Under the pieces are notes generated by a model. It made no database searches. It saw only the letters and a list, made by a program, of their open reading frames with translations, and was not told where the DNA came from. A stretch of DNA of 42,543 nt from Motiliproteus sp048265065 (lineage in GTDB: Bacteria > Pseudomonadota > Gammaproteobacteria > Pseudomonadales > Balneatricaceae), in contig JBLXCH010000016.1 in assembly GCA_048265065.1 (NCBI GenBank), positions 1 through 42,543 of the forward strand, in the 5' to 3' direction. The first letter of the stretch is position 1. Every line of letters begins with the position of its first letter. Made by a program: the position numbers and the translations under genes. Positions 1 through 8,342 of the stretch are shown here, one piece after another.

Positions 1-27
1 AGTCACCACATTTTCACAGTACGAAAT

Positions 28-3000
28 TTATGTGTCTTCTGGTTCGTATCCTAGGTTCGGTGCTAACCAGCGTTCCATCTCGCGCTGTTCCATTCCCTTT
101 CTAGCAGCATAGTCTGCAACTTGGTCTTCTGCTAGTTTACCAACAGTAAAATAGGCCGCTTCAGGGTGGGCAAAATACCAGCCACTGACCGACGCCGTTG
201 GCAGCATGGCAAAGCTTTCTGTGATGCTGATGCCTGTTTGCTGTTCAATATCAAGGAGCTCCCATAGCAGTGACTTCTCAGTATGGTCAGGGCAGGCAGG
301 GTAACCTGCGGCAGGGCGAATACCTCGATATACTTCAGTGATTAATTCAGCATTACTCAGGCTTTCGTCGCTAGCGTACCCCCAAAAATCTTTACGAACT
401 CGTTCATGCAAGTGTTCAGCAAAGGCTTCGGCTAAACGGTCGGCGAGGGCTTTGACCATGATGGAGTTGTAGTCATCGTGATCTGCTTCAAACTCCGCAA
501 CGAGTTCATCGACGCCTACGCCGACTGTGACGGCAAAACCACCCATGTAGTCAGTTTTACCCGTATCCACGGGCGCTACATAATCACTTAAGCAGTGGTT
601 ATAGCGACCTTTGGGCTGCGCTGTTTGCTGACGTAAATGATGCAGCTGCATTAACGGTGTTTTACTGTCTTTTGTGTCGAATAATTGAATGTCATCGTCA
701 TTAATTTGGTTAGCAGGGAATAAACCCACGATGGCACGCGCGGTAAGGAGCTTGTCATCAATGATGCGCTTCAGCAGTGCTTGCGCATCTGCATACAGCT
801 TGCGTGCTTCTTCGCCTAAGTGCTCGTCGTCTAAAATTTGCGGGAAACGCTTTTTCAGCTCCCACGCATGGAAGAAGAATGTCCAGTCGATATAGTCGAC
901 TAGTTTTTCCAAAGGGTAGTTGTCTAATACTTGGACGCCGAGTTGTTTAGGGACTGGTGGTGTGTAGGTTGACCAGTCGATTGGTTGCTTGTTTTCTCGG
1001 GCTTTGTCGATATTAACGCGGCGAGCGTCCTTGGCTTTGGCGTAATGGCGTTCGCGCGCTTCGATATAGTCTTGGCGAGTATCTTCAACGAACTTCTCAC
1101 GCTGAGTGTCGCTTAATAACGCACTCGCGACTCCTACGGAACGCGACGCATTGTTGACGTAAACCGTGGGTGCTTTGCTATAGGCGGGCTCGATTTTAAC
1201 CGCGGTGTGCATCTTAGAAGTTGTTGCGCCGCCAATCAGTAATGGGATGCTAAGGTTCAGACGTTCTAGTTCTTTGGCAACGTGCACCATTTCGTCCAGA
1301 GAGGGTGTGATTAAGCCGGATAGGCCAATAATATCGACATTTTCCTCTTGCGCTGTTTTCAGGATTTTATCTGAAGATACCATTACACCAAGATCAATAA
1401 CCTCAAAGTTGTTGCACTGGAGTACGACACCAACAATGTTCTTGCCGATGTCGTGTACGTCACCTTTTACCGTTGCCATGAGGATCTTACCGTTACTACT
1501 AGAGGCAGCGTCTTCCTTTTCTTCTTCTATAAATGGCATTAAGTACGCCACGGCTTTTTTCATTACCCGGGCTGATTTAACCACTTGCGGTAAGAACATT
1601 TTTCCGGCGCCGAATAAATCACCGACGATGCTCATACCGGCCATCAATGGGCCTTCGATAACCTGTAAAGGGCGGTCATATTGTTGACGAGCTTCTTCGG
1701 TATCTTCTTCAATAAACTCAGTGATCCCTTTAACCAATGCGTGTTCTAGACGTTGAGTAACATCGTTCTCACGCCACTCTAGATTTTCTCGTGCGGCTTC
1801 GGGGCTGTCGGAACTGTTGAACTTTGCCGCAACTTCAAGCAAGCGCTCAGTGGCATCTGGATCTTTGTTTAGAATGACATCTTCAACGGCATTACGAAGT
1901 TCGGTAGGGATATCTTCGTAAATGGCCAGCTGACCGGCGTTGACGATGCCCATGTCCATTCCCGCTTTGATCGCGTGATAAAGGAATACGGCATGAATCG
2001 CTTCACGAACGGGGTTATTGCCACGGAAAGAGAAAGACACATTGGAAACGCCGCCTGAGATCATTGCGTGAGGCAGGGTTTCTTTGATCGTACGCGTGGC
2101 TTCGATAAAGTCGACTGCGTAGTTGTTGTGTTCTTCGATACCGGTGGCAACCGCGAAAATATTTGGGTCAAAAATGATGTCTTCAGGTGGGAAGTTGACC
2201 ACCTCGGTTAACACCTTATAGCTACGTGTACAGATCTCGACCTTACGCTCATAGGTGTCAGCTTGGCCTGTTTCATCAAAGGCCATGACTACCACTGCAG
2301 CGCCGTATTGTTTAATTAGGTGTGCTTGGTGAATAAATTTTTCTTCACCTTCTTTAAGGCTGATGGAGTTAACAATGGCTTTGCCTTGCACGCACTTCAG
2401 GCCGGACTCGATGATTTCCCATTTAGAGGAGTCGATCATTACCGGGACTCGGGCGATATCAGGCTCACCGGCAATTAGGTTGAGGAAACGGACCATTGCA
2501 GCTTCGGAATCGAGCATGCCTTCATCCATGTTGATGTCGATGACTTGTGCACCGTTTTCAACTTGTTTGAGGGCAACGTCAAGGGCGGTCTCATAATCTT
2601 GTTCTTTGATCAGGCGACGGAACATGGCTGAGCCGGTAACGTTTGCACGTTCACCAACGTTGACGAAAAGACTGTCGTGCTCAATGGTAAATGGTTCTAA
2701 ACCAGAAAGGCGGCAAGCAACGGGAATTTCTTCAGTGGCACGTGGGGCTTTACCCTCTACGGCTGCAGCAATGGCTTGGATGTGTTCGGGTGTAGTGCCG
2801 CAGCAGCCGCCAACAATGTTGAGGAATCCGCTTTGTGCCCACTCACGGATATGTTCGGCCGTTTGCTCAGGGGTTTCATCATATTCACCAAAGGCATTGG
2901 GTAAGCCTGCATTAGGGTGAGCGGATACATGGGTTTCGCTGATGCGGGAAAGCTCTTCAACATATTGGCGAAGTTCCGCAGCACCTAAGGCGCAATTTAA

Positions 3001-3735
3001 ACCGATTGAAATGGGTTTGGCGTGGCGGACGGCATTCCAAAAGGCTTCTGTGGTTTGACCCGACAGCGTGCGGCCTGAAGCGTCGGTGATCGTCCCTGAA
3101 ATCATTACAGGCAACCGTTCGTTGCGGTCTTTGAACGTTTGCTCGACGGCAAATATTGCCGCTTTTGCGTTGAGCGTATCAAAAATGGTTTCTATCAGAA
3201 TAATGTCTGAACCACCGTCAATTAAGGCGTTAGTTGCTTCGATGTATGCTGTGACGAGTTGGTCAAAAGTGACGTTACGACTAGCGGGATCGTTGACATC
3301 AGGCGATATGGACGCTGTGCGGTTGGTTGGACCTAATACGCCAGCAACATAGCGAGGCTTGTGTGGCTCTTTTGCCGTAAACTCATTAGCACAGGCTTTG
3401 GCTAGCTTCGCTGCTTCAAAGTTCATTTCATAGGAAAGCTCAACCATATCGTAATCAGCCATGGCAATGGCATTGGCGTTAAACGTGTTGGTTTCAAGAA
3501 TATCTGCGCCTGCAGCTAAATAAGCACGATGAATTTCTTTAATGATTTGAGGCTGCGATAGTACCAATAGGTCGTTGTTGCCTTTTAGGTCGCTTGGCCA
3601 ATCAGCAAAACGTTCACCGCGGTAATCTTCCTCAGCGAGCTTGTACTGTTGAATCATCGTGCCCATACCGCCATCTAAGAGCATGATGCGGTTTTCTAAA
3701 ATGCTTTTTAGCTGTTCAGCAACGGATTGAGACAC
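28..3735 (-). CDS. metH: Cobalamin-dependent methionine synthase
   Basis: MetH transfers a methyl group from 5-methyltetrahydrofolate to homocysteine through a cobalamin cofactor in the cytoplasm. The 1235-residue product is full length (E. coli 1227). The domains run in the family order: an N-terminal homocysteine/zinc barrel with the GLNCALG and GGCCGTTPEH cysteines, a pterin-binding barrel, the B12 cap, the B12 domain with DVHDIGKNIVG (the His is the lower Co ligand), and a C-terminal AdoMet reactivation domain with RPAAGYPACPDHTEK. The start is a GTG; AGGA lies about 10 nt upstream and no ATG is available there. A probable MetR-activated promoter lies upstream (3786-3826). The gene is complete, ending 27 nt from the window edge. 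Confidence 0.98.
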   Translation of the reverse strand: MSQSVAEQLKSILENRIMLLDGGMGTMIQQYKLAEEDYRGERFADWPSDLKGNNDLLVLSQPQIIKEIHRAYLAAGADILETNTFNANAIAMADYDMVELSYEMNFEAAKLAKACANEFTAKEPHKPRYVAGVLGPTNRTASISPDVNDPASRNVTFDQLVTAYIEATNALIDGGSDIILIETIFDTLNAKAAIFAVEQTFKDRNERLPVMISGTITDASGRTLSGQTTEAFWNAVRHAKPISIGLNCALGAAELRQYVEELSRISETHVSAHPNAGLPNAFGEYDETPEQTAEHIREWAQSGFLNIVGGCCGTTPEHIQAIAAAVEGKAPRATEEIPVACRLSGLEPFTIEHDSLFVNVGERANVTGSAMFRRLIKEQDYETALDVALKQVENGAQVIDINMDEGMLDSEAAMVRFLNLIAGEPDIARVPVMIDSSKWEIIESGLKCVQGKAIVNSISLKEGEEKFIHQAHLIKQYGAAVVVMAFDETGQADTYERKVEICTRSYKVLTEVVNFPPEDIIFDPNIFAVATGIEEHNNYAVDFIEATRTIKETLPHAMISGGVSNVSFSFRGNNPVREAIHAVFLYHAIKAGMDMGIVNAGQLAIYEDIPTELRNAVEDVILNKDPDATERLLEVAAKFNSSDSPEAARENLEWRENDVTQRLEHALVKGITEFIEEDTEEARQQYDRPLQVIEGPLMAGMSIVGDLFGAGKMFLPQVVKSARVMKKAVAYLMPFIEEEKEDAASSSNGKILMATVKGDVHDIGKNIVGVVLQCNNFEVIDLGVMVSSDKILKTAQEENVDIIGLSGLITPSLDEMVHVAKELERLNLSIPLLIGGATTSKMHTAVKIEPAYSKAPTVYVNNASRSVGVASALLSDTQREKFVEDTRQDYIEARERHYAKAKDARRVNIDKARENKQPIDWSTYTPPVPKQLGVQVLDNYPLEKLVDYIDWTFFFHAWELKKRFPQILDDEHLGEEARKLYADAQALLKRIIDDKLLTARAIVGLFPANQINDDDIQLFDTKDSKTPLMQLHHLRQQTAQPKGRYNHCLSDYVAPVDTGKTDYMGGFAVTVGVGVDELVAEFEADHDDYNSIMVKALADRLAEAFAEHLHERVRKDFWGYASDESLSNAELITEVYRGIRPAAGYPACPDHTEKSLLWELLDIEQQTGISITESFAMLPTASVSGWYFAHPEAAYFTVGKLAEDQVADYAARKGMEQREMERWLAPNLGYEPEDT

Positions 3736-4062
3736 TGCGATGAATTCCTGTGGAAGTTGAAAACGTAAGTATTTGAGTAGGCTGTATTTTACTCATAAAT
3801 TACAAGAAAGTATTGAAAACGGTTCATCTGAACGTGAATAAGTTTGTAGTTGGGGTTCTGCTTATTTGTCGTTGATGTGGTGATAATTAAGCAGGTTGAT
3901 AGGTGTTCTCTTTATAAGATCGCCTTCAATAATTGCTTTATAGCGCTTCCTTTGGAATACTTGCGCGTTTTTTGATGGTGCCTCATGCCTTAGGTTGGCA
4001 ACGGGACTCTTTACGTTTTCTGTTATATAACTGCTGTTAAGGTTAGGTTGGAGTCAGTATAT
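3736..4062. other. metH-panP divergent intergenic region
   Basis: This 327-bp gap separates the divergent metH and aspartate decarboxylase genes. The metH-proximal part holds the putative MetR box and -10 element. I looked for a cobalamin riboswitch (B12 box) and found none. No convincing promoter is visible for the rightward gene; a TATATAA stretch near 4025 lacks a well-spaced -35. No coding potential is seen. Confidence 0.6.
3786..3826 (-). promoter_or_regulatory. Putative MetR box and metH promoter
   Basis: On the minus strand, TGAACCGTTTTCA (3826-3814) has the arms of the LysR-type MetR site, TGAA-N5-TTCA. A TAAAAT -10 element follows at 3791-3786 with no good -35. A start near 3779 would put the box centre at about -41, the usual position for an activator replacing a weak -35. 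MetR control of metH is known in enterics. Here it is inferred from sequence only. Confidence 0.5.
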
Positions 4063-5715
4063 ATGGCTGATAAGAACAAGTTTGCTCAGGTCAGTTTGGA
4101 AAATCTGTACCGAATCTTCACTGTTCCAGAAGGTCCTGAGTCAACACTTAGACAATTGGATGATGCGATCTCCAGCAATATGGCGGGATTTCTGCAGAAG
4201 CATATTGTCGCTGAAGAAACCAATTTAGGAAGAATTGAACGTGACTTCTCGGATACTGTTATTCCAGAAGAACCTACGTTTGTCTCTGAACATACGGATT
4301 TCTTATTAAATAAAGTGGTGGCGCAGTCTGTGCACACCTCTGCGCCTAGCTTTATAGGGCATATGACATCGGCTTTGCCTTATTTCATGATTCCTTTATC
4401 TAAAATCATGATTGCGCTCAACCAGAATCTGGTTAAGACCGAAACCTCCAAAGTATTTACGCCTTTAGAGCGCCAAGTGGTAGGTATGCTGCATCGTCTT
4501 ATTTATCAAGATAATGAAAGCTTCTACCAGCATTGGCTGCATAACAGTGCTCAACATTTAGGGACTTTTTGCTCTGGTGGTACGGTAGCTAATATTACTG
4601 CGTTATGGGCAGCTCGAAATCATACTTTTGGCCCAGAGGGTGACTTTAAAGGCATATCTCATGAAGGTGTCTTTAAAGCCTATCGCCATTATGGGTGTGA
4701 AGGCGCAGCGGTTTTAGTGTCAAAACGTGGTCATTACTCATTGAGTAAGTCGGTTGACGTTTTGGGATTAGGGCGTGATGAAATAATTAGCATAGAAACC
4801 GATTCGCAAAATCGTATGAGTGTTCCTCACTTGCGTGAGGCGATCGCTTCTTTGAAGCAAAAACGGATCAAACCGATCGCTATTGTGGGGATTGCTGGTA
4901 CGACAGAAACCGGTAATGTCGACCCGTTAGATGAGATAGCCACTGTTGCAGAGCAGGAGGGTATACATTTTCATGTTGATGCGGCGTGGGGCGGACCTAC
5001 CTTATTTTCACGTCAATACGGTGGCAAGCTCAAAGGTATTGAGCGTGCTGATTCAGTGACATTGGATGCCCACAAGCAGTTGTATGTTCCTATGGGGGCA
5101 GGGTTGGCTTTATTTAAAGATCCTAAAACACTCAACAGTATTGAACATCATGCACAGTATATTATTCGTCAAGGTTCTAAAGATTTAGGTTCCAATACCC
5201 TAGAAGGGTCGCGTCCAGGTATGGCGATGCTGGTGCATTCAGCATTGCATATTATTGGTCGTGGTGGCTACGAAATGCTTATAGATCAAGGCATTAATAA
5301 AGCGCGAGCTTTTGCTGAGATGATTAGTCGTCATCCTGAATTTGAGCTTATTAGTGAGCCTGAATTGAATATTCTCACGTATCGTTGGGTGCCTGAGAAT
5401 GTGCAAGCGTTACTGGGCCGTTGTGATGATGCCGCCCGCCATAAGATTAATACGTTGCTTAATTTGCTGACGCGGGATCTGCAGCGTGTGCAGCGTGAGA
5501 ATGGTCGTTCGTTTGTATCTCGTACTCAACTAACGCCTGATCACTATGGCCAGCAAACGATTACCGTTTTTCGGGTAGTTATTGCTAACCCGTTAACGAC
5601 GGAAGAAATACTAGAAGATGTGCTGAGCGAACAATGCGAAATTGCAGCCAGTGACGTGCGATTGAAGCGAAGAATGGATGAGCTCCATCAGCTGATTAAT
5701 TCATCGGCCGCATAG
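4063..5715 (+). CDS. panP: PLP-dependent aspartate 1-decarboxylase, PanP type
   Basis: This is a group II (glutamate-decarboxylase-like) PLP decarboxylase. It matches the family that converts L-aspartate to beta-alanine for pantothenate synthesis in Vibrio and relatives, in place of pyruvoyl-dependent PanD. The PLP-site HVDAAWGGPTLFS is followed by DAHKQLYVPMGAG, whose Lys should form the Schiff base. The 550-residue length fits PanP. I chose ATG 4063, with GGAG 9 nt upstream, over an in-frame TTG at 4048. The gene stands alone and ends at a strong terminator. Related decarboxylases act on glutamate, tyrosine or diaminobutyrate, so the aspartate assignment rests on overall family resemblance. 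Confidence 0.85.
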   Translation: MADKNKFAQVSLENLYRIFTVPEGPESTLRQLDDAISSNMAGFLQKHIVAEETNLGRIERDFSDTVIPEEPTFVSEHTDFLLNKVVAQSVHTSAPSFIGHMTSALPYFMIPLSKIMIALNQNLVKTETSKVFTPLERQVVGMLHRLIYQDNESFYQHWLHNSAQHLGTFCSGGTVANITALWAARNHTFGPEGDFKGISHEGVFKAYRHYGCEGAAVLVSKRGHYSLSKSVDVLGLGRDEIISIETDSQNRMSVPHLREAIASLKQKRIKPIAIVGIAGTTETGNVDPLDEIATVAEQEGIHFHVDAAWGGPTLFSRQYGGKLKGIERADSVTLDAHKQLYVPMGAGLALFKDPKTLNSIEHHAQYIIRQGSKDLGSNTLEGSRPGMAMLVHSALHIIGRGGYEMLIDQGINKARAFAEMISRHPEFELISEPELNILTYRWVPENVQALLGRCDDAARHKINTLLNLLTRDLQRVQRENGRSFVSRTQLTPDHYGQQTITVFRVVIANPLTTEEILEDVLSEQCEIAASDVRLKRRMDELHQLINSSAA

Positions 5716-5779
5716 CTTGGTCTTGCGTTTTTTTGCTGATTAACGTGGCTAGTATTTTTTAGACTAAATTCAACGTCAT

Positions 5780-5807
5780 AAAAAACCCCGCTGTTGCGGG
5801 GTTTTTT
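5780..5807. terminator. Bidirectional intrinsic terminator panP/gltA
   Basis: A perfect 12-bp stem, AAAAAACCCCGC / GCGGGGTTTTTT, closes a TGTT loop. It is G+C-rich at the loop end and flanked by A and T runs, so it can act on both strands. It lies between the convergent ends of panP (5715) and gltA (5837). Confidence 0.95.
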
Positions 5808-5836
5808 GTCTCTGCTATATCGAGATCAGTATGACC

Positions 5837-7114
5837 TTAACCAGGGTAGTCACGTTTTTGTGGGCCAGTGTATAGCTGGCGTGGACGACCGATGCGGTTC
5901 GGGCTGCTATGGAACTCGTTCCAATGAGTAATCCAGCCGATAGTACGTGCTACAGCGAAGATAACGGTAAACATGTTGGTTGGGATACCAATGGCTTTAA
6001 GGATAATGCCTGAGTAGAAATCAACATTTGGATAAAGCTTACGTTTAATGAAGTATTCGTCTTCAAGCGCAATCTTTTCAAGCTCTTTGGCGATCTTCAA
6101 CAAAGGATCGTTTTCAACACCAAGTTCTTTTAGTACTTCGTCACAAGACTCTTTAAGTACAATGGCACGCGGGTCAAAGTTGCGATATACGCGGTGACCA
6201 AAGCCCATTAAACGGAACGGGTCATTAGGATCTTTGGCTTTCTCAATGAACTCAGGAATGCGTGATGCATCACCGATTTCACCAAGCATTTTTAGTACTG
6301 CTTCGTTGGCGCCGCCGTGTGCAGGGCCCCAAAGCGCAACAATACCAGCAGCAACACAAGCAAACGGGTTAGCACCAGAAGAGCCCGCTAGACGAACAGT
6401 TGATGTTGACGCGTTTTGTTCATGGTCAGCATGCAGCACAAAGATACGGTCCATTGCTTTGGCGATAACTGGGTTGGGAACATATTCTTCACAAGGGTTG
6501 CCAAACATCATGTAAAGGAAGTTCTCAGAGTAGCTGAGCTCATTCCGTGGGTACATGAAAGGTAAGCCGAGTGAGTATTTGTAGCACATTGCTGCCAATG
6601 TTGGGACTTTAGCAACAAGACGGTAAACACATGTCGAACGATGTTCCGCGTCATCAATGTCTAGCGAGTCATGGTAGAAGGCTGAGAGTGCACCCACGCA
6701 AGCACACATGATTGCCATCGGGTGAGCATCGCGGCGGAAACCGTTGAAGAAGTGAACCATTTGTTCATGAATCATTGTGTGATTCTTGATGTTGCTGATG
6801 AATTGATCTTTCTCTTCAGCGTTTGGCAGTTCACCGTTTAATAGTAAGTAGCAAACTTCCATGAAGTCTGACTTGGCAGCAAGTTGCTCGATAGGGTAGC
6901 CGCCATGAAGTAACACACCGTTTTCGCCATCAATAAATGTAATTCTAGATTCACAGGCGGCGGTGGAGACAAAACCGGGGTCGTAAGTGAAAAGGCCTTG
7001 TTTCGTTAAAGCACGAACGTCTACAACGTCGGGACCTTCAGTACCATGCAGGACAGGGAGTTCAATAGTCTCCTCGACACCGTCAATCTTCAGGTATGCT
7101 TTTTTATCAGCCAT
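5837..7114 (-). CDS. gltA: Citrate synthase, type II hexameric
   Basis: Citrate synthase condenses acetyl-CoA with oxaloacetate at the entry to the TCA cycle. The 425-residue product matches Gram-negative GltA (E. coli 427). Catalytic regions are visible: HADHEQNASTSTVR, GFGHRVYRNFDPRA (active-site His) and NVDFYSG (catalytic Asp). The N-terminal beta-rich segment (MADKKAYLKIDG) is typical of the NADH-sensitive type II form. I start at ATG 7114, which has AGGAG just upstream; an in-frame extension to 7192 would add an unlike hydrophobic leader. It is divergent from sdhCDAB, as in E. coli. Confidence 0.98.
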   Translation of the reverse strand: MADKKAYLKIDGVEETIELPVLHGTEGPDVVDVRALTKQGLFTYDPGFVSTAACESRITFIDGENGVLLHGGYPIEQLAAKSDFMEVCYLLLNGELPNAEEKDQFISNIKNHTMIHEQMVHFFNGFRRDAHPMAIMCACVGALSAFYHDSLDIDDAEHRSTCVYRLVAKVPTLAAMCYKYSLGLPFMYPRNELSYSENFLYMMFGNPCEEYVPNPVIAKAMDRIFVLHADHEQNASTSTVRLAGSSGANPFACVAAGIVALWGPAHGGANEAVLKMLGEIGDASRIPEFIEKAKDPNDPFRLMGFGHRVYRNFDPRAIVLKESCDEVLKELGVENDPLLKIAKELEKIALEDEYFIKRKLYPNVDFYSGIILKAIGIPTNMFTVIFAVARTIGWITHWNEFHSSPNRIGRPRQLYTGPQKRDYPG

Positions 7115-7246
7115 AGCGGCTCCTATTTTTACTAATGCGCATGAGAGCAGAACAGCGGATAACCAAAAAAGCCCCTGTTCATTGACATGCAAATTGAGTG
7201 GAATCTTTGCAAAGTTAGTGAATTGTTCTCACTTTTCGGTGGCGAT

Positions 7247-7275
7247 ACCGTATAGTCAGGCAGGGCTAATGTCAA
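7247..7275 (-). promoter_or_regulatory. Candidate gltA promoter
   Basis: On the minus strand a perfect -35 TTGACA (7275-7270) is followed after 17 bp by TACGGT (7252-7247). TATACG with a 15-bp spacer is the alternative -10. The leader to the gltA ATG would be about 125 nt. Confidence 0.4.
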
Positions 7276-7423
7276 TGACAACTACCTTTACGCATGCTTC
7301 GTTGCACGCTAGAAATATCTGAAAAGTGGTTAAATTAAGCAAATCCAATTGCTTCGGATAACCGTAACAGAGTTGTGGTTAATTTGTTATGGGTTTTCTG
7401 TGCGATTATTTATGGATTCGTGT

Positions 7424-7452
7424 TTGTTTATACAATTCCATGTGCCTATAAT
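7424..7452 (+). promoter_or_regulatory. Candidate sdhC promoter
   Basis: TTGTTT (7424-7429), a 17-bp spacer and a perfect TATAAT (7447-7452) form a sigma70-type promoter. The 5' leader to sdhC would be about 110 nt. Confidence 0.45.
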
Positions 7453-7569
7453 CAGATAACCGTCCGGCTATTTGTTGATAATAATTCCTATTCAAAACAA
7501 TTCGTTATTGGCGGGCAGCACGATTTTCTAATTATCTTAATTAATGACTCAACAATGTGAATTAGAGCC

Positions 7570-7947
7570 GTGAATAAAAAAAGACCAGTCAATTTAGATT
7601 TAGCAACTATCCGCCAACCACTGCCCGCTATCGCGTCGATTTTGCATCGAGTGACGGGGATTATCCTTTTCGTGGGTTTGGCATTCCTCTTCTACGCGTT
7701 TGATCTTTCACTAGAGTCTGCCGAAGGCTTTGCTGCTGTTGTCGCTATGTTCGAGGACAACTTTATTGCGCAGTTTATTGCGTGGGGTTTGCTATCAGCG
7801 TTGGGTTACCACATAGCAGCAGGTGTTAAACATTTAATAATGGATATGGGGTTTTGCGAAGAGCTTGAGTCAGCAGAACTTGCTGCTAAAGCTGTGTTTG
7901 TGATTGCCGCCATTGGTGTTGTGCTAGCAGGGGTTTGGGTATGGTAA
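7570..7947 (+). CDS. sdhC: Succinate dehydrogenase cytochrome b556 subunit
   Basis: SdhC is one of two membrane anchors of respiratory complex II and carries haem b and part of the ubiquinone site. The 125-residue protein begins with the family's RPVNLDL signature and ILHRVTG, and has three hydrophobic segments. The YHIAAGVKHLIMD region carries the haem-ligand His. The start is GTG 7570, chosen because MNKKRPVNLDL matches the usual family N-terminus; the ribosome-binding site is weak (AGAG). It overlaps sdhD by 7 nt, which suggests translational coupling. Confidence 0.95.
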   Translation: MNKKRPVNLDLATIRQPLPAIASILHRVTGIILFVGLAFLFYAFDLSLESAEGFAAVVAMFEDNFIAQFIAWGLLSALGYHIAAGVKHLIMDMGFCEELESAELAAKAVFVIAAIGVVLAGVWVW

Positions 7948-8288
7948 CGTCAATTACGAGTTTTGGTCGCAGTGGTTTATACGACTGGATGTTTCAGCGG
8001 GCAACAGCGATAGTTTTGTTCATATATACCGTTGTTATTATCGGTTACCTAATATGCAACCCTGATCTCACTTATACCGAGTGGCGTGCGTTTTTTGATC
8101 TGACGTGGGTTCGTGTTTTTACAATGCTGGTGCTCTTGTCTATCAGTGTCCATTCTTGGATTGGACTCTGGTGTGTGTCGACAGACTATATAAAGCCAAC
8201 GGGCTTTCGGTTCTTGTTTCAAACGATCTGTGGTCTGGCGATGTTTGCATTTTTGGTGTGGGGCGTACAAGTGCTCTGGGGACTATAA
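7941..8288 (+). CDS. sdhD: Succinate dehydrogenase hydrophobic anchor subunit
   Basis: SdhD is the second membrane anchor of complex II. The 115-residue protein shows the family opening FGRSGLYDWMFQRATA, three transmembrane stretches, and HSWIGLWCVSTDYIKP, which contains the Asp-Tyr pair lining the quinone pocket. I use ATG 7941 rather than an upstream TTG at 7935 because MVTSITSFGR matches the usual N-terminus. The start lies inside sdhC. Confidence 0.95.
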   Translation: MVTSITSFGRSGLYDWMFQRATAIVLFIYTVVIIGYLICNPDLTYTEWRAFFDLTWVRVFTMLVLLSISVHSWIGLWCVSTDYIKPTGFRFLFQTICGLAMFAFLVWGVQVLWGL

Positions 8289-8342
8289 GGCCTGGGTGGT
8301 CTTGGTAGTTAAAGAGGGTGCAGGATTTGGGGAAGATAAAGA

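Larger units (their letters stand above)
7115..7569. other. gltA-sdhC divergent regulatory region
   Basis: This 455-bp gap separates gltA from sdhC. I see one candidate promoter in each direction, listed separately. A 61-codon open frame at 7375-7560 runs across the sdh promoter and has no ribosome-binding site or recognisable product, so I do not call it. Regulators such as Crp or ArcA would be expected, but I cannot point to a clear site. Confidence 0.6.

Noticed and set aside
3736..4062. Possible cobalamin riboswitch near metH
   Set aside because: No B12 box or supporting stems are visible on either strand; a MetR-type site explains the region better.
7375..7560. 61-codon hydrophobic open frame upstream of sdhC
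   Set aside because: It has no ribosome-binding site, overlaps the best sdh promoter, and its product is not recognisable; it is likely a chance frame in A+T-rich DNA.
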